Shown here: piece after piece, positions 9,208 through 17,740 of the stretch
Position numbering within the stretch: the first letter of the stretch is position 1
Layout of the letters: each line of letters begins with the position of its first letter
NCBI RefSeq assembly: GCF_001941445.1
Contig: NZ_CP009245.1
Span: 643,992 to 707,991 of the forward strand
Direction of reading: 5' to 3'
DNA length: 64,000 nt
DNA from: Corynebacterium aquilae DSM 44791
Lineage (GTDB): Bacteria; Actinomycetota; Actinomycetes; Mycobacteriales; Mycobacteriaceae
Program-made: the position numbers and the translations under genes
The notes under the pieces: generated by a model
Databases searched by the model: none
Told to the model about the DNA's origin: nothing
The model's input: only the letters and a program-made list of their open reading frames with translations

Positions 9208-9294
9208 AGCGCCTGCCGCGGCGGGAGGCTGCCAGAAAAATACCGATTGACCTACAGCGGTAGACATCTGGCACTTCCCGCAGCGGCAGGCGCT
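9208..9294. repeat. 87-nt compound inverted repeat between convergent genes
   Basis: Outer arms AGCGCCTGCCGC (9208-9219) and GCGGCAGGCGCT (9283-9294) are perfectly complementary over 12 bp. Moving inward, GCGGGA (9221-9226) pairs with TCCCGC (9276-9281), TGCCAG (9230-9235) with CTGGCA (9268-9273), and TACCG (9241-9245) with CGGTA (9258-9262). It lies between the desaturase (+) and the ClC gene (-) and could be a bidirectional terminator, a mobile palindromic repeat or a structured RNA. Confidence 0.8.
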
Positions 9295-9313
9295 TTCCTG
9301 TGCTTGCAGCCAG

Positions 9314-10762
9314 TTAGATGCGGTCGTGCGTCCAATGGGCCGGCATCAGCGGCTTGTGGCGTTGTTCTTTATCGATCAGCACCGCCCAGGCACGCGTGGC
9401 CAGCGCCGCGGCGATGACCGTGATGAACATGGCGAGATAACCCTGGGCCTGCATATCGGTGAACTCCACCGCAGCCAGCATCCCGAACATCGGAGCGGCC
9501 ATCGTCGTCGACAAAAATGCGGCGGCCCCCAGCAAAGCAAACGCGCCGATCGGCAGCGAGGGGAAAAGAGGATGCACCAGCGTGCCAATGGCCGCCCCCA
9601 CCATCGCACCCAAGGCGAAGGCCGGCGTAAGGGTACCTCCCACCGTGCCGACGCGGAAACACAACAGCGTAAGCGCCGCACGACACAACCCCACCAACAA
9701 CATCGCTTTTAAGGTCATGCCCTCAAACAGCAGCGTCTGCGCCACAAACCGACCATTGCCACTGACTCCGGGAATGAAGTACGCCAACACCGCAACCAAT
9801 ATGAAAGCCAGGGGCATTTGCCACAGCACCTGCACACCGCGCGCACGACTAGCGGCCACGCGGCGGGCAGCCCGACCAAAGAAGTGGCCGAAAGAACCAG
9901 CGATCGCGCCCACCAGAATCGCAGCTAAAAGCACCTCGGGGCGCTCCGTCAACACGACCGCCCGATAAATCGGGTGGTGATGCACAAACAGACCAGTAGT
10001 CGCCACGGCCGTGGCGGAACACAACATGGATGCCACCACAGTCCTGGTCGACATCTCCACCAGGAGAAGCTCCAAGGTAAACAGCGCGCCTGCGAGCGGC
10101 AGGTGGAAGGACGCCGCCAAACCCGCACCCGCGGCAGAAGCCACCAGAATCCTGCGGGCATCCCCGTCAAGACGGAACGTATTCGACATGCCGGCGGCCG
10201 CCAGCCCACCAATGAGTCGGGGCGCGTTCTCACGGCCCACCGGCGCGCCGGCAGCAACCGAACACACCTGCACAAACGCACTGATCACGGTTTCGATAAC
10301 GGGCATTTTTTCGCCCTTCATCGCGCCGGGCACGCTGACGGTGGGGCGACCAAAGCGGTCGAGGGCAAACCAGGCGATGGCGGTGGCGACACCGACGAAG
10401 ACGATGGTGATCGCGAGGCGGCCGGGGGCGACGGTTTCACCGGGCCCCAGGGTGGCGATGTGGTCAGTGCCGAACACGAATCGCTCGGTAAAGATGACCG
10501 CCCAGTTAATGGCAGCCACCATCACTCCGGTGACCACCCCTGCGATGATGGCGTAGACCGCCAGCCGGTTCAGCGGGGTTTCGGTGATCCAGCGCCGCCC
10601 ACCGGGCGCCTCAGGGGCTGGGGGAGTAGGTGGGGCGGAATCGGCGGCCGTGTTGGCGTGGGTTTCCCGGTCGAGGTGATCGTTGGTGCTGCTGCGTTCG
10701 CCCAGATCACGACCTGTCGAATCAGCGGAACGCGAGTGGCCGCTGCCAATCCACCAACCCAC
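9314..10762 (-). CDS. ClC-family chloride channel / Cl-/H+ antiporter
   Basis: The 482-residue polytopic membrane protein has a hydrophilic N-terminal extension of about 65 residues. The selectivity motif GRENAP at residues 176-181 keeps the gating glutamate (E178). The second, internal proton glutamate is present in the segment LAGALFTLELL. Both glutamates point to an H+-coupled exchanger rather than a channel. No C-terminal CBS domains are seen. The GTG start at 10762 has a very good AAAGGAGG site 7 nt upstream. It is convergent with the desaturase. Confidence 0.9.
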   Translation of the reverse strand: MGWWIGSGHSRSADSTGRDLGERSSTNDHLDRETHANTAADSAPPTPPAPEAPGGRRWITETPLNRLAVYAIIAGVVTGVMVAAINWAVIFTERFVFGTDHIATLGPGETVAPGRLAITIVFVGVATAIAWFALDRFGRPTVSVPGAMKGEKMPVIETVISAFVQVCSVAAGAPVGRENAPRLIGGLAAAGMSNTFRLDGDARRILVASAAGAGLAASFHLPLAGALFTLELLLVEMSTRTVVASMLCSATAVATTGLFVHHHPIYRAVVLTERPEVLLAAILVGAIAGSFGHFFGRAARRVAASRARGVQVLWQMPLAFILVAVLAYFIPGVSGNGRFVAQTLLFEGMTLKAMLLVGLCRAALTLLCFRVGTVGGTLTPAFALGAMVGAAIGTLVHPLFPSLPIGAFALLGAAAFLSTTMAAPMFGMLAAVEFTDMQAQGYLAMFITVIAAALATRAWAVLIDKEQRHKPLMPAHWTHDRI

Positions 10763-10825
10763 GACGGGACCTCCTTTTCTACCTCAACGTCTGCTTGCCG
10801 ATGCCTGCTTTGTCGCCCCTGTGCG

Positions 10826-11851
10826 CTATTCCCACTCCACGTTCGTGCGTAAAGCGCGCAGCAGTTTCAGTACCGCTTCGAAGCGGCGCCCGGAGGCCCC
10901 ATCGAGTTGGGTGAGCGCGCAGCCGGGCTCGTCGTGGCTACAGCCACGCGGGCAGTCCTCGGCGGCGTCGCGCAGATCCTCAAACACGTCGATCAGGGTG
11001 TCGGCGTCCACGTGCGCCAGCCCGAAGGAACGAATACCTGGGGTGTCAATGATCCAGCCGCCGGTGGGCAGCGCGAGCGCCATCGACTGGGTGGAGGTGT
11101 GGCGGCCTTTGCCGACCCCACTGACCGCACTAGTGGCGCGATCAGCGTCAGGAACCAACCGGTTGACCAGCGTCGATTTGCCCACCCCGGAGTGGCCGAC
11201 CAAGGCGGACACGGTGCCGGAGGTGATGTCGATGACCGGGTCCAACGGGTCGTTGATACCGCACACGACGACGGGAACATCCAGATCCCGAAACTCCGCG
11301 GCGAACTCGGTGGGGTCTGCCAGGTCGGACTTGGTCAAACACAACACCGGCTTGACCCCGCCCACGAAAGCGGCAATCAGGGCGCGTTCCACAAACCCGG
11401 TGCGTGGTGGCGGATCCGCCACGGCGCACACAATCAGCAGCTTGTCGGCATTGGCGACGACGATGCGCTCATAGGCGTCGGTGTCGTCGGCGGTGCGCCG
11501 CAGTACACTCGTGCGCTCATCTAGCTTGACGATGCGGGCCAGGGTGCCGGGGGCGCCGGAGGTATCACCGACGATGCCCACCCGGTCGCCGACCACAATG
11601 GGGGTTTTCCCCAGCTCGCGGGCACGCATGCACACAATGGGGGTCACCTCGTGGGAACCATCATCAATGATCTTTTCCGCATCGGCATCCAACACCACGC
11701 CCCACCGGCCACGGTCCTTAGAGACCACCATGCCGTAGGCGGCATTTTTATGCGCAGGACGATCCTTAGTGCGCGGCCTAGAGCCCTTGCCGGGGCGCAC
11801 CCGCACATCGGACTCATCAAAACCTTTGAGGGAGCGGGGAACCCTAGCCAC
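10826..11851 (-). CDS. rsgA: ribosome small-subunit-dependent GTPase RsgA
   Basis: The 341-residue circularly permuted GTPase acts in late 30S subunit maturation. Motifs appear in the permuted order: OB-fold region about 40-110, G4 TKSD (173-176), G1 GHSGVGKST (219-227), then G3 DTPG (269-272), followed by a C-terminal zinc-binding part with [12 protein letters not shown]. The start GTG 11851 overlaps the last codons of aroA, so the two are translationally coupled. A longer open frame to 12070 lies wholly inside aroA and is not supported. The order aroA-rsgA is as in M. tuberculosis Rv3227-Rv3228. Confidence 0.94.
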   Translation of the reverse strand: MARVPRSLKGFDESDVRVRPGKGSRPRTKDRPAHKNAAYGMVVSKDRGRWGVVLDADAEKIIDDGSHEVTPIVCMRARELGKTPIVVGDRVGIVGDTSGAPGTLARIVKLDERTSVLRRTADDTDAYERIVVANADKLLIVCAVADPPPRTGFVERALIAAFVGGVKPVLCLTKSDLADPTEFAAEFRDLDVPVVVCGINDPLDPVIDITSGTVSALVGHSGVGKSTLVNRLVPDADRATSAVSGVGKGRHTSTQSMALALPTGGWIIDTPGIRSFGLAHVDADTLIDVFEDLRDAAEDCPRGCSHDEPGCALTQLDGASGRRFEAVLKLLRALRTNVEWE

Positions 11852-13133
11852 GGGCCGACCCACCCTGCAGCATCTCGGCCCACATCTGATCGAAGTCCGG
11901 CAGCGTCTTAGAGGTGGTGGCGATGTTATCGACCTCCACCCCATCGACCACCAGCCCAATAATCGCGCCGGCGGTCGCCATGCGGTGATCGTCGTAGGAC
12001 ATCCACTGCCCGCCGTGCAAAGCCGCCGGGCGGATGGTGATGCCGTCCTCCAGCTCCTCACACGAGCCACCGAGCCTATTGATCTCGGTGGCCAAAGCCT
12101 TCAAACGATCGGTTTCGTGCCCACGCAGGTGAGCAATGCCGGTCAACGTGGACTCGGTGGAGGCCAAGGCGCACAATGCCGCAACCGTCGGGGTGAGCTC
12201 ACCAATATCGCCCATATCCATCGTGATGCCCCGCAAACCCGAAGCACCCTGAGCGGGACCGGTCACACTCAGCATCCCCGCCTGCTCATCAAAATCAACC
12301 TGGGCGCCCATCTCGGCCAAAATGCCACGGATAGCGTCCCCGGGCTGGGTGGTTTCCGCCGGCCACGCGGTGCGCACCGTGCCGCCGGTAACCGCAGCCG
12401 CCGCCAAAAACGGGGTTGCGTTCGACAAATCGGGTTCGATCAGCCAGTCACGGCCCGAAATAGGGCCAGGGGCCACAGTCCAGGTGGCGTTGTCCAGATC
12501 CTGCTCAACTGCCACTCCCGCCTGACGCAGCATCGCCACCGTCATGTCGATGTGCGGCATGCTCGGCAGCGGGCCACCCTGGTGGCGCACCGTCACCCCC
12601 CGATCAAAACGCGCCCCCGACAACAACAAACCGGACACAAACTGCGAGGATCCGGACGCATCAATGGTGACCTCGCCACCTGCGGCACGGCCCGTACCGA
12701 TCACCTGAAACGGCAGCTTCGTGCCACTGACCGCCACACCCAATGAGCGCAGCGCATCCAAAATGGTGCCCATTGGGCGCTTGCGCGCATACTCGTCGCC
12801 ATCGAAACTCACCGTGCCGGTAGCCGTCGCGGCCACTGGCGGCACGAAACGCATCACCGTGCCCGCCAAACCACAATCCACCGCGCCCCCGCGCAGTGGG
12901 CGAGGTGTTACGACGATCGCCTCATCGCTGACCTTGATTGAGGTGCCCATCTTCGCCAGGGCGGCCATCATTAGATCGCTATCGCGGCTGCGCAGCGCAC
13001 CAACAATCGTTGAGGGCGCATCCGCAATGGCGGCCAAAATCAGCGCACGGTTCGTCATCGACTTCGACCCGGGAATCTTCACGGTCGCGTCGATGGGGTG
13101 CTGGGCAGTGGGGGCAGGCCAAAAGTTCGTCAC
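11844..13133 (-). CDS. aroA: 3-phosphoshikimate 1-carboxyvinyltransferase (EPSP synthase)
   Basis: AroA joins shikimate-3-phosphate and phosphoenolpyruvate, the sixth step of the shikimate pathway to aromatic amino acids. The protein has 429 residues, the usual length. The substrate-binding motif [10 protein letters not shown] is at residues 21-30, and the two inverse alpha/beta domains carry the family's second PEP-region signature ([15 protein letters not shown]). I chose GTG 13133 (MTNFWPAP). The frame is open to 13217, but a TACTAT -10 box ends 6 nt before this GTG, so the mRNA probably starts at the start codon. It overlaps rsgA by 8 bp. Confidence 0.94.
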   Translation of the reverse strand: MTNFWPAPTAQHPIDATVKIPGSKSMTNRALILAAIADAPSTIVGALRSRDSDLMMAALAKMGTSIKVSDEAIVVTPRPLRGGAVDCGLAGTVMRFVPPVAATATGTVSFDGDEYARKRPMGTILDALRSLGVAVSGTKLPFQVIGTGRAAGGEVTIDASGSSQFVSGLLLSGARFDRGVTVRHQGGPLPSMPHIDMTVAMLRQAGVAVEQDLDNATWTVAPGPISGRDWLIEPDLSNATPFLAAAAVTGGTVRTAWPAETTQPGDAIRGILAEMGAQVDFDEQAGMLSVTGPAQGASGLRGITMDMGDIGELTPTVAALCALASTESTLTGIAHLRGHETDRLKALATEINRLGGSCEELEDGITIRPAALHGGQWMSYDDHRMATAGAIIGLVVDGVEVDNIATTSKTLPDFDQMWAEMLQGGSARG

Positions 13134-13145
13134 ACAACCATAGTA
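13134..13145 (-). promoter_or_regulatory. aroA promoter, probably leaderless
   Basis: On the minus strand TACTAT (13145-13140) is followed by six bases and then the GTG start codon of aroA. That spacing puts the expected transcription start on the G of the start codon. Confidence 0.6.
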
Positions 13146-13322
13146 GGGGGTGACGGGCGCTACAGGGAACACTACGCTGCAGTGGCTTTGAAACACTCCA
13201 GTGCGCGCCAGCATCAAAAGCTAAGGTGTTGACCACACCCAGCAAAGCCTGAACACCCCAACACTCCCAACTCTCTCAGCCAGCCCAATAACAGCGTTGT
13301 TGGCCTATAAGGAAAAACCACC

Positions 13323-14078
13323 ATGTGCGGACGTTTCGTGCTGTATGCCACCCCTGACCAGCTCCAGCAGGCACTGTTTCCCATCTCCGAGCTAGTGTCC
13401 TTCCCCCACGGGCTGCCACCGGCGCGTTTCAACATCGCCCCCTCCACCCCCATCCCCGCCATCATCCCCAGCGAAACCTTAAAAGCAGAAGCAGCCGCCT
13501 TCGCCCCAGCAGACACCCCCGACCAGGGGCTCACCGTCGTTCCCGCCACCTGGGGGCTGATTCCACACTGGGCTGACAAAGCCGGCGGATACGCCACCTT
13601 TAACGCGCGGATCGAAACCGCGGCCGAAAAACCCACCTTCCGTTCGGCCATGAAGAAAAAACGGTGCCTGGTTCCGATGAACGGCTACTACGAGTGGAAA
13701 AACAAGCAGCCCTACTATGTGCACAGTGACGCGCCGGGTGAGTCGATTGTGTGGGCGGCGGGCCTGTTCGATACGGGGGCGAATCAACTGTCGTGCACCA
13801 TCATGACGACTCAGGCGGATCCGTCCATGGAGTGGTTGCACGCGCGGATGCCCATGTTTGTCGCAGGTCAGGCGGCGAAGCGGTGGTTGGCCGGGGAGGA
13901 TTCCGAGCCCGAGTTTTTCGTGCCGGAGTTTGCCTTCACCCCGGTCGACCGGGCGGTGGGCAATGTGCGCACCCAGGGCGAAAACCTCATCACCCCGGTT
14001 GCGGTGGACGGGGAAACCTACGGTGGCCCGGCCTCAAAGCGCATACCGCCAGCAGAACACCCCGAGACGCTGCTTTGA
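13323..14078 (+). CDS. SRAP-domain abasic-site shielding protein (YedK/HMCES family)
   Basis: This 251-residue protein of the SOS-response-associated peptidase family forms a covalent thiazolidine link between Cys2 and abasic sites in single-stranded DNA, which protects replication forks. The catalytic Cys2 follows Met1 (MCGRF). NARIET carries the conserved Asn and Arg, NGYYEW the conserved Glu, and WLHARMP the conserved His. All the active-site residues I know are present. AAGGA lies at 13309-13313. It is divergent from aroA, and the Rv3226c homologue occupies the same place in M. tuberculosis. Confidence 0.92.
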   Translation: MCGRFVLYATPDQLQQALFPISELVSFPHGLPPARFNIAPSTPIPAIIPSETLKAEAAAFAPADTPDQGLTVVPATWGLIPHWADKAGGYATFNARIETAAEKPTFRSAMKKKRCLVPMNGYYEWKNKQPYYVHSDAPGESIVWAAGLFDTGANQLSCTIMTTQADPSMEWLHARMPMFVAGQAAKRWLAGEDSEPEFFVPEFAFTPVDRAVGNVRTQGENLITPVAVDGETYGGPASKRIPPAEHPETLL

Positions 14079-14099
14079 TGTGGTGAAAACTGTCGCGGG

Positions 14100-14600
14100 C
14101 TAGTCGGCGGTCAGCGGCGCGAAGGTGGCGCCGGTAATCAGCGCCAGGTCTTTCGGGCTTAGGCCGACATCCATGCCGCGTTTGCCGGCGGAGACGCACA
14201 CCAGTTCGCTGTGTTCGACGGATTCATCGATCACCGTCGGCAGTGCAGTTTTCTGCCCGATGGGGGAGGTGCCGCCGAAGACATAGCCGGTGGCGCGGCA
14301 GGCTGCTTTTTCCTCCGCCATGTGTGCTTTACGCACGTTGAAGGCTGCTGCGGCTTTTTTCATGGACAGTTTGCAGCCCACCGGGATGCACACCACGCCT
14401 AGGCCTGGGCGTGGGGCGCCTTCGAGTTCGATGACGAGGGTTTTGAAGACTTGGTTTTCGCTGATGCCTTCGGCGGCGAGTGCGGCGGCTGCGTGCTGGC
14501 CGAAGTGCTCGTTTCCGGCGTCGAATTCGTGTACGACGTGGTCGATTCCTGCCTGGTTGAGGGCTTGCAATGCGGGGGTGCCACCGGGCTTTTTCTTCAT
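14100..14600 (-). CDS. ybaK: Cys-tRNA(Pro)/Cys-tRNA deacylase-like YbaK
   Basis: The 166-residue editing-domain protein hydrolyses Cys-tRNA(Pro) in trans in characterised homologues. The family Lys and Gly signatures are visible in [24 protein letters not shown] and the C-terminal [18 protein letters not shown]. No other domain is fused. The ATG at 14600 is preceded by a TATTGT -10 element 7 nt upstream, so the mRNA may be leaderless. The gene is divergent from sigH with only 18 bp between the start codons, and convergent with the SRAP gene (21-nt gap). Confidence 0.88.
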   Translation of the reverse strand: MKKKPGGTPALQALNQAGIDHVVHEFDAGNEHFGQHAAAALAAEGISENQVFKTLVIELEGAPRPGLGVVCIPVGCKLSMKKAAAAFNVRKAHMAEEKAACRATGYVFGGTSPIGQKTALPTVIDESVEHSELVCVSAGKRGMDVGLSPKDLALITGATFAPLTAD

Positions 14601-14618
14601 GCCCTTTACAATAGACAC
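14601..14618. promoter_or_regulatory. overlapping divergent promoters of ybaK and sigH
   Basis: The whole spacer is 18 bp. On the plus strand TACAAT (14607-14612) is 6 nt before the sigH ATG; on the minus strand TATTGT (14613-14608) is 7 nt before the ybaK ATG. The two -10 boxes share bases, and both transcripts would begin at or next to the start codon. Confidence 0.6.
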
Positions 14619-15212
14619 ATGTCTAAGCCCCACGAAGCCCTCACTTTTGAGGAGCAGGCGATGCCCCTGCTTGACCAGCTCTATGGTGGCGCGTTGAGTA
14701 TGACGCGCAATCCCGCGGATGCGGAGGATTTGGTGCAAGACACGTTCATGAAGGCGTATCAGGCGTTTGATAGTTTCACGCCGGGCACCAATTTGAAGGC
14801 GTGGATGTATCGGATCATGACGAACTTGTACATCAACAGCTACCGCAAGAAGAAGCGCCAGCCGTCGCAGATGCCGACGGAGGAAATCACCGATTATCAG
14901 TTGTTGGCGACGGCTTCGCACGAGTCGACTGGGTTGGAGTCCGCGGAGGTTGCGGCGCTGAAAAATCTTCCGAATCGGCAGATTTCTGATGCTTTTGAGG
15001 CGTTAAATGATGAGTACCGCATGGTGGTTTTCTATGCCGACGTGCAGGGGCTGAGTTACAAGGAGATCGCTGAGATCCTGGATATTCCCCTGGGTACGGT
15101 GATGAGCCGGCTGCACCGGGGAAGAAAGCAGCTTCGAGAAGCGTTAAAGGAACTAGCCGCCGAACATGGCATTGGTGTTTCCGCATCGTCTACCGCAACC
15201 AAGGAGAAGTAA
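14619..15212 (+). CDS. sigH: ECF RNA polymerase sigma factor SigH
   Basis: The 197-residue group 4 sigma factor directs genes for disulfide and heat stress (thioredoxin, mycothiol, clp and dnaK-type targets in relatives). Region 2 is clear ([32 protein letters not shown], with the helix [12 protein letters not shown]), and region 4 carries the helix-turn-helix [28 protein letters not shown] 14619 is favoured by the -10 box just upstream. The frame is open into ybaK but has no support there. The stop abuts the rshA ATG, so the anti-sigma factor is co-translated. Confidence 0.95.
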   Translation: MSKPHEALTFEEQAMPLLDQLYGGALSMTRNPADAEDLVQDTFMKAYQAFDSFTPGTNLKAWMYRIMTNLYINSYRKKKRQPSQMPTEEITDYQLLATASHESTGLESAEVAALKNLPNRQISDAFEALNDEYRMVVFYADVQGLSYKEIAEILDIPLGTVMSRLHRGRKQLREALKELAAEHGIGVSASSTATKEK

Positions 15213-15467
15213 ATGAGCTGCAACTGCGAAGGAATCAACGATTCACTGTGGGAGCTTCTCGATGGGGATTGCTCTCAGGAGCGTCGCGAGGAAATCCTGG
15301 CGGCTATCAAGCAGTGCCCGGGTTGTTTCGAGAAATACGGTATCGAAACGGAGGTGCGCGCCCTGGTGAAGCAGTGTTGTTGCCAGCAGGCGCCGTCGTC
15401 GTTGCGGGAATCAATCAGCATTAAGATTCGCCGAACCCAGACGACGATTGTGGAGTTCGACTCTTAA
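15213..15467 (+). CDS. rshA: zinc-associated anti-sigma factor RshA (mycothiol-system type)
   Basis: The 84-residue protein binds and inhibits SigH and releases it when oxidised. CPGC is at residues 35-38, and the region after it (EVRALVKQCCC ... SLRESISIKIRRTQTT) matches RshA. The usual zinc ligand His four residues before the first Cys of CPGC is Ala31 here. Two extra cysteines, C3 and C5, at the N-terminus could replace it. RBS AAGGAGAAG precedes the ATG, which follows the sigH stop directly. Confidence 0.9.
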   Translation: MSCNCEGINDSLWELLDGDCSQERREEILAAIKQCPGCFEKYGIETEVRALVKQCCCQQAPSSLRESISIKIRRTQTTIVEFDS

Positions 15468-15566
15468 AAGCCCAAGGGGCAGTGTGTGACCACCACACGT
15501 TGTAGGCAACAGCTGGGTTGCGCGCGCGTGCGGTAGCGCGTGGGACAGCCCAAAGGGGGGCTTTGG

Positions 15567-15599
15567 CCGCGATGAGCGTTGGGCTCATCGCGGTTTTTT
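15567..15599 (+). terminator. intrinsic terminator of sigH-rshA
   Basis: CCGCGATGAGC (15567-15577) pairs perfectly with GCTCATCGCGG (15583-15593) and is followed by six T. A smaller hairpin CCAAAG/CTTTGG lies just upstream near 15550-15566. Confidence 0.92.
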
Positions 15600-15658
15600 G
15601 TATCTGTCGCCCCAACAGAAGTAGTGAGGTGACATCATGGCGGGGAGGAGATACAAGC

Positions 15659-15696
15659 AGCGGTGCCCACCCCAAAATGCTGGGGTGGGCACCGCT
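15659..15696 (-). terminator. 16-bp hairpin after the bL37-like gene
   Basis: AGCGGTGCCCACCCCA (15659-15674) pairs perfectly with 15681-15696 around a 6-nt loop. It sits 35 nt beyond the stop of the small minus-strand gene and between convergent transcripts. T-runs are weak on both sides. Confidence 0.7.
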
Positions 15697-15731
15697 GTTT
15701 GTGCTTAATAAAGCTCGTTTAGCGCAACTCT

Positions 15732-15806
15732 TTAGGAGTTGGGACGCTTGCCGTGGTTGGCTTTGCCCTTGCGGCGGTCCTTGCGCTTGCGGCCACGCTT
15801 GCTCAT
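15732..15806 (-). CDS. 24-residue ribosomal protein bL37-like
   Basis: The ORF encodes a 24-residue, strongly basic peptide that starts MSKRGRKRKDRRKGK and ends ANHGKRPNS. Its length and pattern (KRGRK-RDR ... KANHGKRPN) match what I recall of bL37, a small actinobacterial 50S protein seen in mycobacterial ribosome structures. AAGGAG lies a few bases before the ATG at 15806. It is 78 bp downstream of whiB1 on the same strand and is probably expressed with it or from its own promoter. Confidence 0.85.
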   Translation of the reverse strand: MSKRGRKRKDRRKGKANHGKRPNS

Positions 15807-15884
15807 GGTGTCTCCTTCTGGGGGACGGTCAATTGTCGGTGTAACTGCAACTACTTTAATGGGGTCGTTGCATTTGAGCGAATT

Positions 15885-16151
15885 TTAGACGCTTGCGCGG
15901 GCCTTGACGGCACCGCGACGGCCCTTCTTGCGGCGCTTGAGTGCGCGACGCTCGTCCTCGCTCATGCCGCCCCAGACGCCTGCGTCCTGGCCGGTTTCCA
16001 GCGCCCAGGTAAGGCACTGGGAGGTGACGGGGCAGCGGTTGCACACCATCTTGGCCTTAGCGACCTGTGCGAGGGCGGGGCCAGAGTTGCCCACGGGGAA
16101 GAAAAGTTCCGGGTCTTCGTCACGGCAAACAGCCTTGTGGCGCCAATCCAT
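15885..16151 (-). CDS. whiB1: WhiB-family Fe-S transcription factor WhiB1
   Basis: The 88-residue protein holds a 4Fe-4S cluster through four cysteines (C9, C37, C40, C46) and carries the GVWGG turn (58-62) before a basic DNA-binding tail (RRALKRRKKGRRG). WhiB1 is essential and NO-sensitive in M. tuberculosis and binds the sigma factor SigA. Synteny with sigH-rshA supports the WhiB1 identity. AAGGAG precedes the ATG. A 1-kb gene-free region lies upstream and should hold the promoter. Confidence 0.93.
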   Translation of the reverse strand: MDWRHKAVCRDEDPELFFPVGNSGPALAQVAKAKMVCNRCPVTSQCLTWALETGQDAGVWGGMSEDERRALKRRKKGRRGAVKARASV

Positions 16152-17178
16152 GAGTACTCCTTAGATGTCTGTGTCCAACCGCGGGTGCTCACGCGACAAC
16201 GCGTCCGCATGCGGGATGAACATGGGGGTGGGTTTCTTAAAAGTGCGAGGTGCAATAGGGGTGAGCCTGTTGCGGTCTCGCGGGGCGACGCGCAGTGTGA
16301 CTGTGACGTCGCGCCGGGCAATGCAAGGCGGTCGGTCTTCGTGGGAAGACGGCGCTTGCTGCTTTCTCCGACAGGGAACTAATGGTGTTCTCATTAGTTG
16401 CGGGCGGGAGAATGCCGCACGCTGTGGGGAAACCTCAAGTGGTTTCTTTTGGCGTGTGCAACGCTGCCGTGCGTTTCATGTCAGCCACGGTGTGCTGTCA
16501 CGCTGCTGTTCTCACAGAGGGAGTGTGTGGGAATTAAAGGGCTTTTAGCTGCGAAGATGTCTTCTTTGGCTAGTTGGAAGCTCCAATGATTTGCACGCCC
16601 CTCGTGTGGGCTACTGAAAAATAATGGCATGCGAGCAAGCTCTTGGCTAGGGGTTAGTTGAAAAATGTGTCCTAAAACACCCTGGAATCTTAATGTGAGG
16701 CGCCTGAGGGGCCATAAAGCGGGGGTATTTTTTCAGCTTCCAACCAAAAATGAATGTCGCTTTATATGTTGTTTTTTCGCATTGACCTGCGAGTTTTGCA
16801 ATATGGCCCGGTGAGTATGTGTTGGCTTCATTCGTCAAACCGTCACAGAAAATTTCTTAGGTTCCCCTGGGCGAATATGTTCGTATCGTGCACCTTTGTA
16901 GATCACAGTGTGCCCGCATGGCAGGCCGAAAAGATCACATCATTGCGGGGCTGTGTGCAGGCACGATAGCCCCCAACCACCCCAGGTCGCCAAAGGTCAC
17001 CCGCGCACACCGCCACAGCAACCACACCCCACCCGCCCGGCACACACCCACACCAGCAGTTACCCACCACCGACAAAACTAAAAAGCAACAAACCCGCAG
17101 CCACTCGGCGGCAAGGGGGTGAAGCCAAAGAAAAACAGCTGGTGCGTATTCGCAGGGCGATGCGTACACTAACTCACC
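16152..17178. other. 1-kb gene-free region between divergent whiB1 and Rv3217c-like genes
   Basis: No protein or RNA gene is convincing. It contains an 8-bp perfect palindrome, AACTAATG/CATTAGTT (16377-16384 with 16392-16399), that looks like an operator. An unusually AT-rich stretch runs from about 16550 to 16900 with TATTTTTT and TTTATATG tracts. From about 16970 to 17060 it becomes a C/A-rich, gene-poor stretch. The small open frames in it have no ribosome binding site or recognisable composition. The length and base change suggest a long whiB1 upstream regulatory region or a remnant of inserted DNA. Confidence 0.4.
17165..17170 (+). promoter_or_regulatory. -10 element, probably leaderless promoter
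   Basis: TACACT lies 8 nt before the GTG start at 17179, and there is no ribosome binding site. Together these suggest a leaderless transcript. Confidence 0.45.
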
Positions 17179-17610
17179 GTGACTGACGCAAACACCATCC
17201 CCGCCACCATCCGCCGCGCCGGCATCATCGGCATGGCAGAAGGCGCAATCGGTTTGATCTACGCCATATATTCAGTGATCCACCAAATCACCCACGGGCA
17301 AGACAGCTCCCTGGCCACCACCCAGCCCGGACGCGACGCCATCGTCGGCTACGGCAACGCCGTGTTTATCCTGCTGGTCTTCGGCTTCGTCGGCTGGTGC
17401 GGGTGGCTGCTCTACCACGGCAAACGCTTCGGTCGCGGCCCCGTTGTCATCCTGCAAATGCTGCTGCTGCCCGTGGCGTACTACATGATCCAAGGCGGCC
17501 AACCCATCGCCGCGGTACTCACCGCCATCGTCGCCGCCTACGGGCTGTGGTGCTGCTTCAACAACCAAGCCCTCGAATGGGCGCGCGAGGCCTTCAGCCC
17601 CCGCGCATAA
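17179..17610 (+). CDS. Rv3217c-like integral membrane protein
   Basis: The 143-residue protein has four probable membrane segments (about residues 11-33, 58-80, 86-104 and 108-127) and short loops. No catalytic motif is seen. Its length and place beside whiB1 match Rv3217c of M. tuberculosis, whose function is unknown. It starts at GTG 17179 with a -10 box 8 nt upstream. Confidence 0.75.
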   Translation: MTDANTIPATIRRAGIIGMAEGAIGLIYAIYSVIHQITHGQDSSLATTQPGRDAIVGYGNAVFILLVFGFVGWCGWLLYHGKRFGRGPVVILQMLLLPVAYYMIQGGQPIAAVLTAIVAAYGLWCCFNNQALEWAREAFSPRA

Positions 17611-17624
17611 CCCCAACAAAACCT

Positions 17625-17676
17625 AAAACCCCGACCCTGGCCACGCCACCACCGTGGCACGCAGGATCGGGGTTTT
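17625..17676. terminator. bidirectional terminator
   Basis: AAAACCCCGA (17625-17634) pairs with TCGGGGTTTT (17667-17676). Each strand ends in a T-run, so it can stop both the membrane-protein transcript (+) and the beta-propeller transcript (-). Confidence 0.8.
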
Positions 17677-17740
17677 TCGCGACTAACCGGGCCCACCCCG
17701 CATCACTCAAACGGCGAAAGGGTGCGGCCCGCGCAGCCAC

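Noticed and set aside
16165..16548. 127-codon frame in the region upstream of whiB1
   Set aside because: No ribosome binding site, Cys/Arg/Ser-rich random-looking product, and no conserved motif.
16647..16838. 63-codon minus-strand frame in the AT-rich block
   Set aside because: No start signal and no recognisable similarity. It was kept only as part of the intergenic description.
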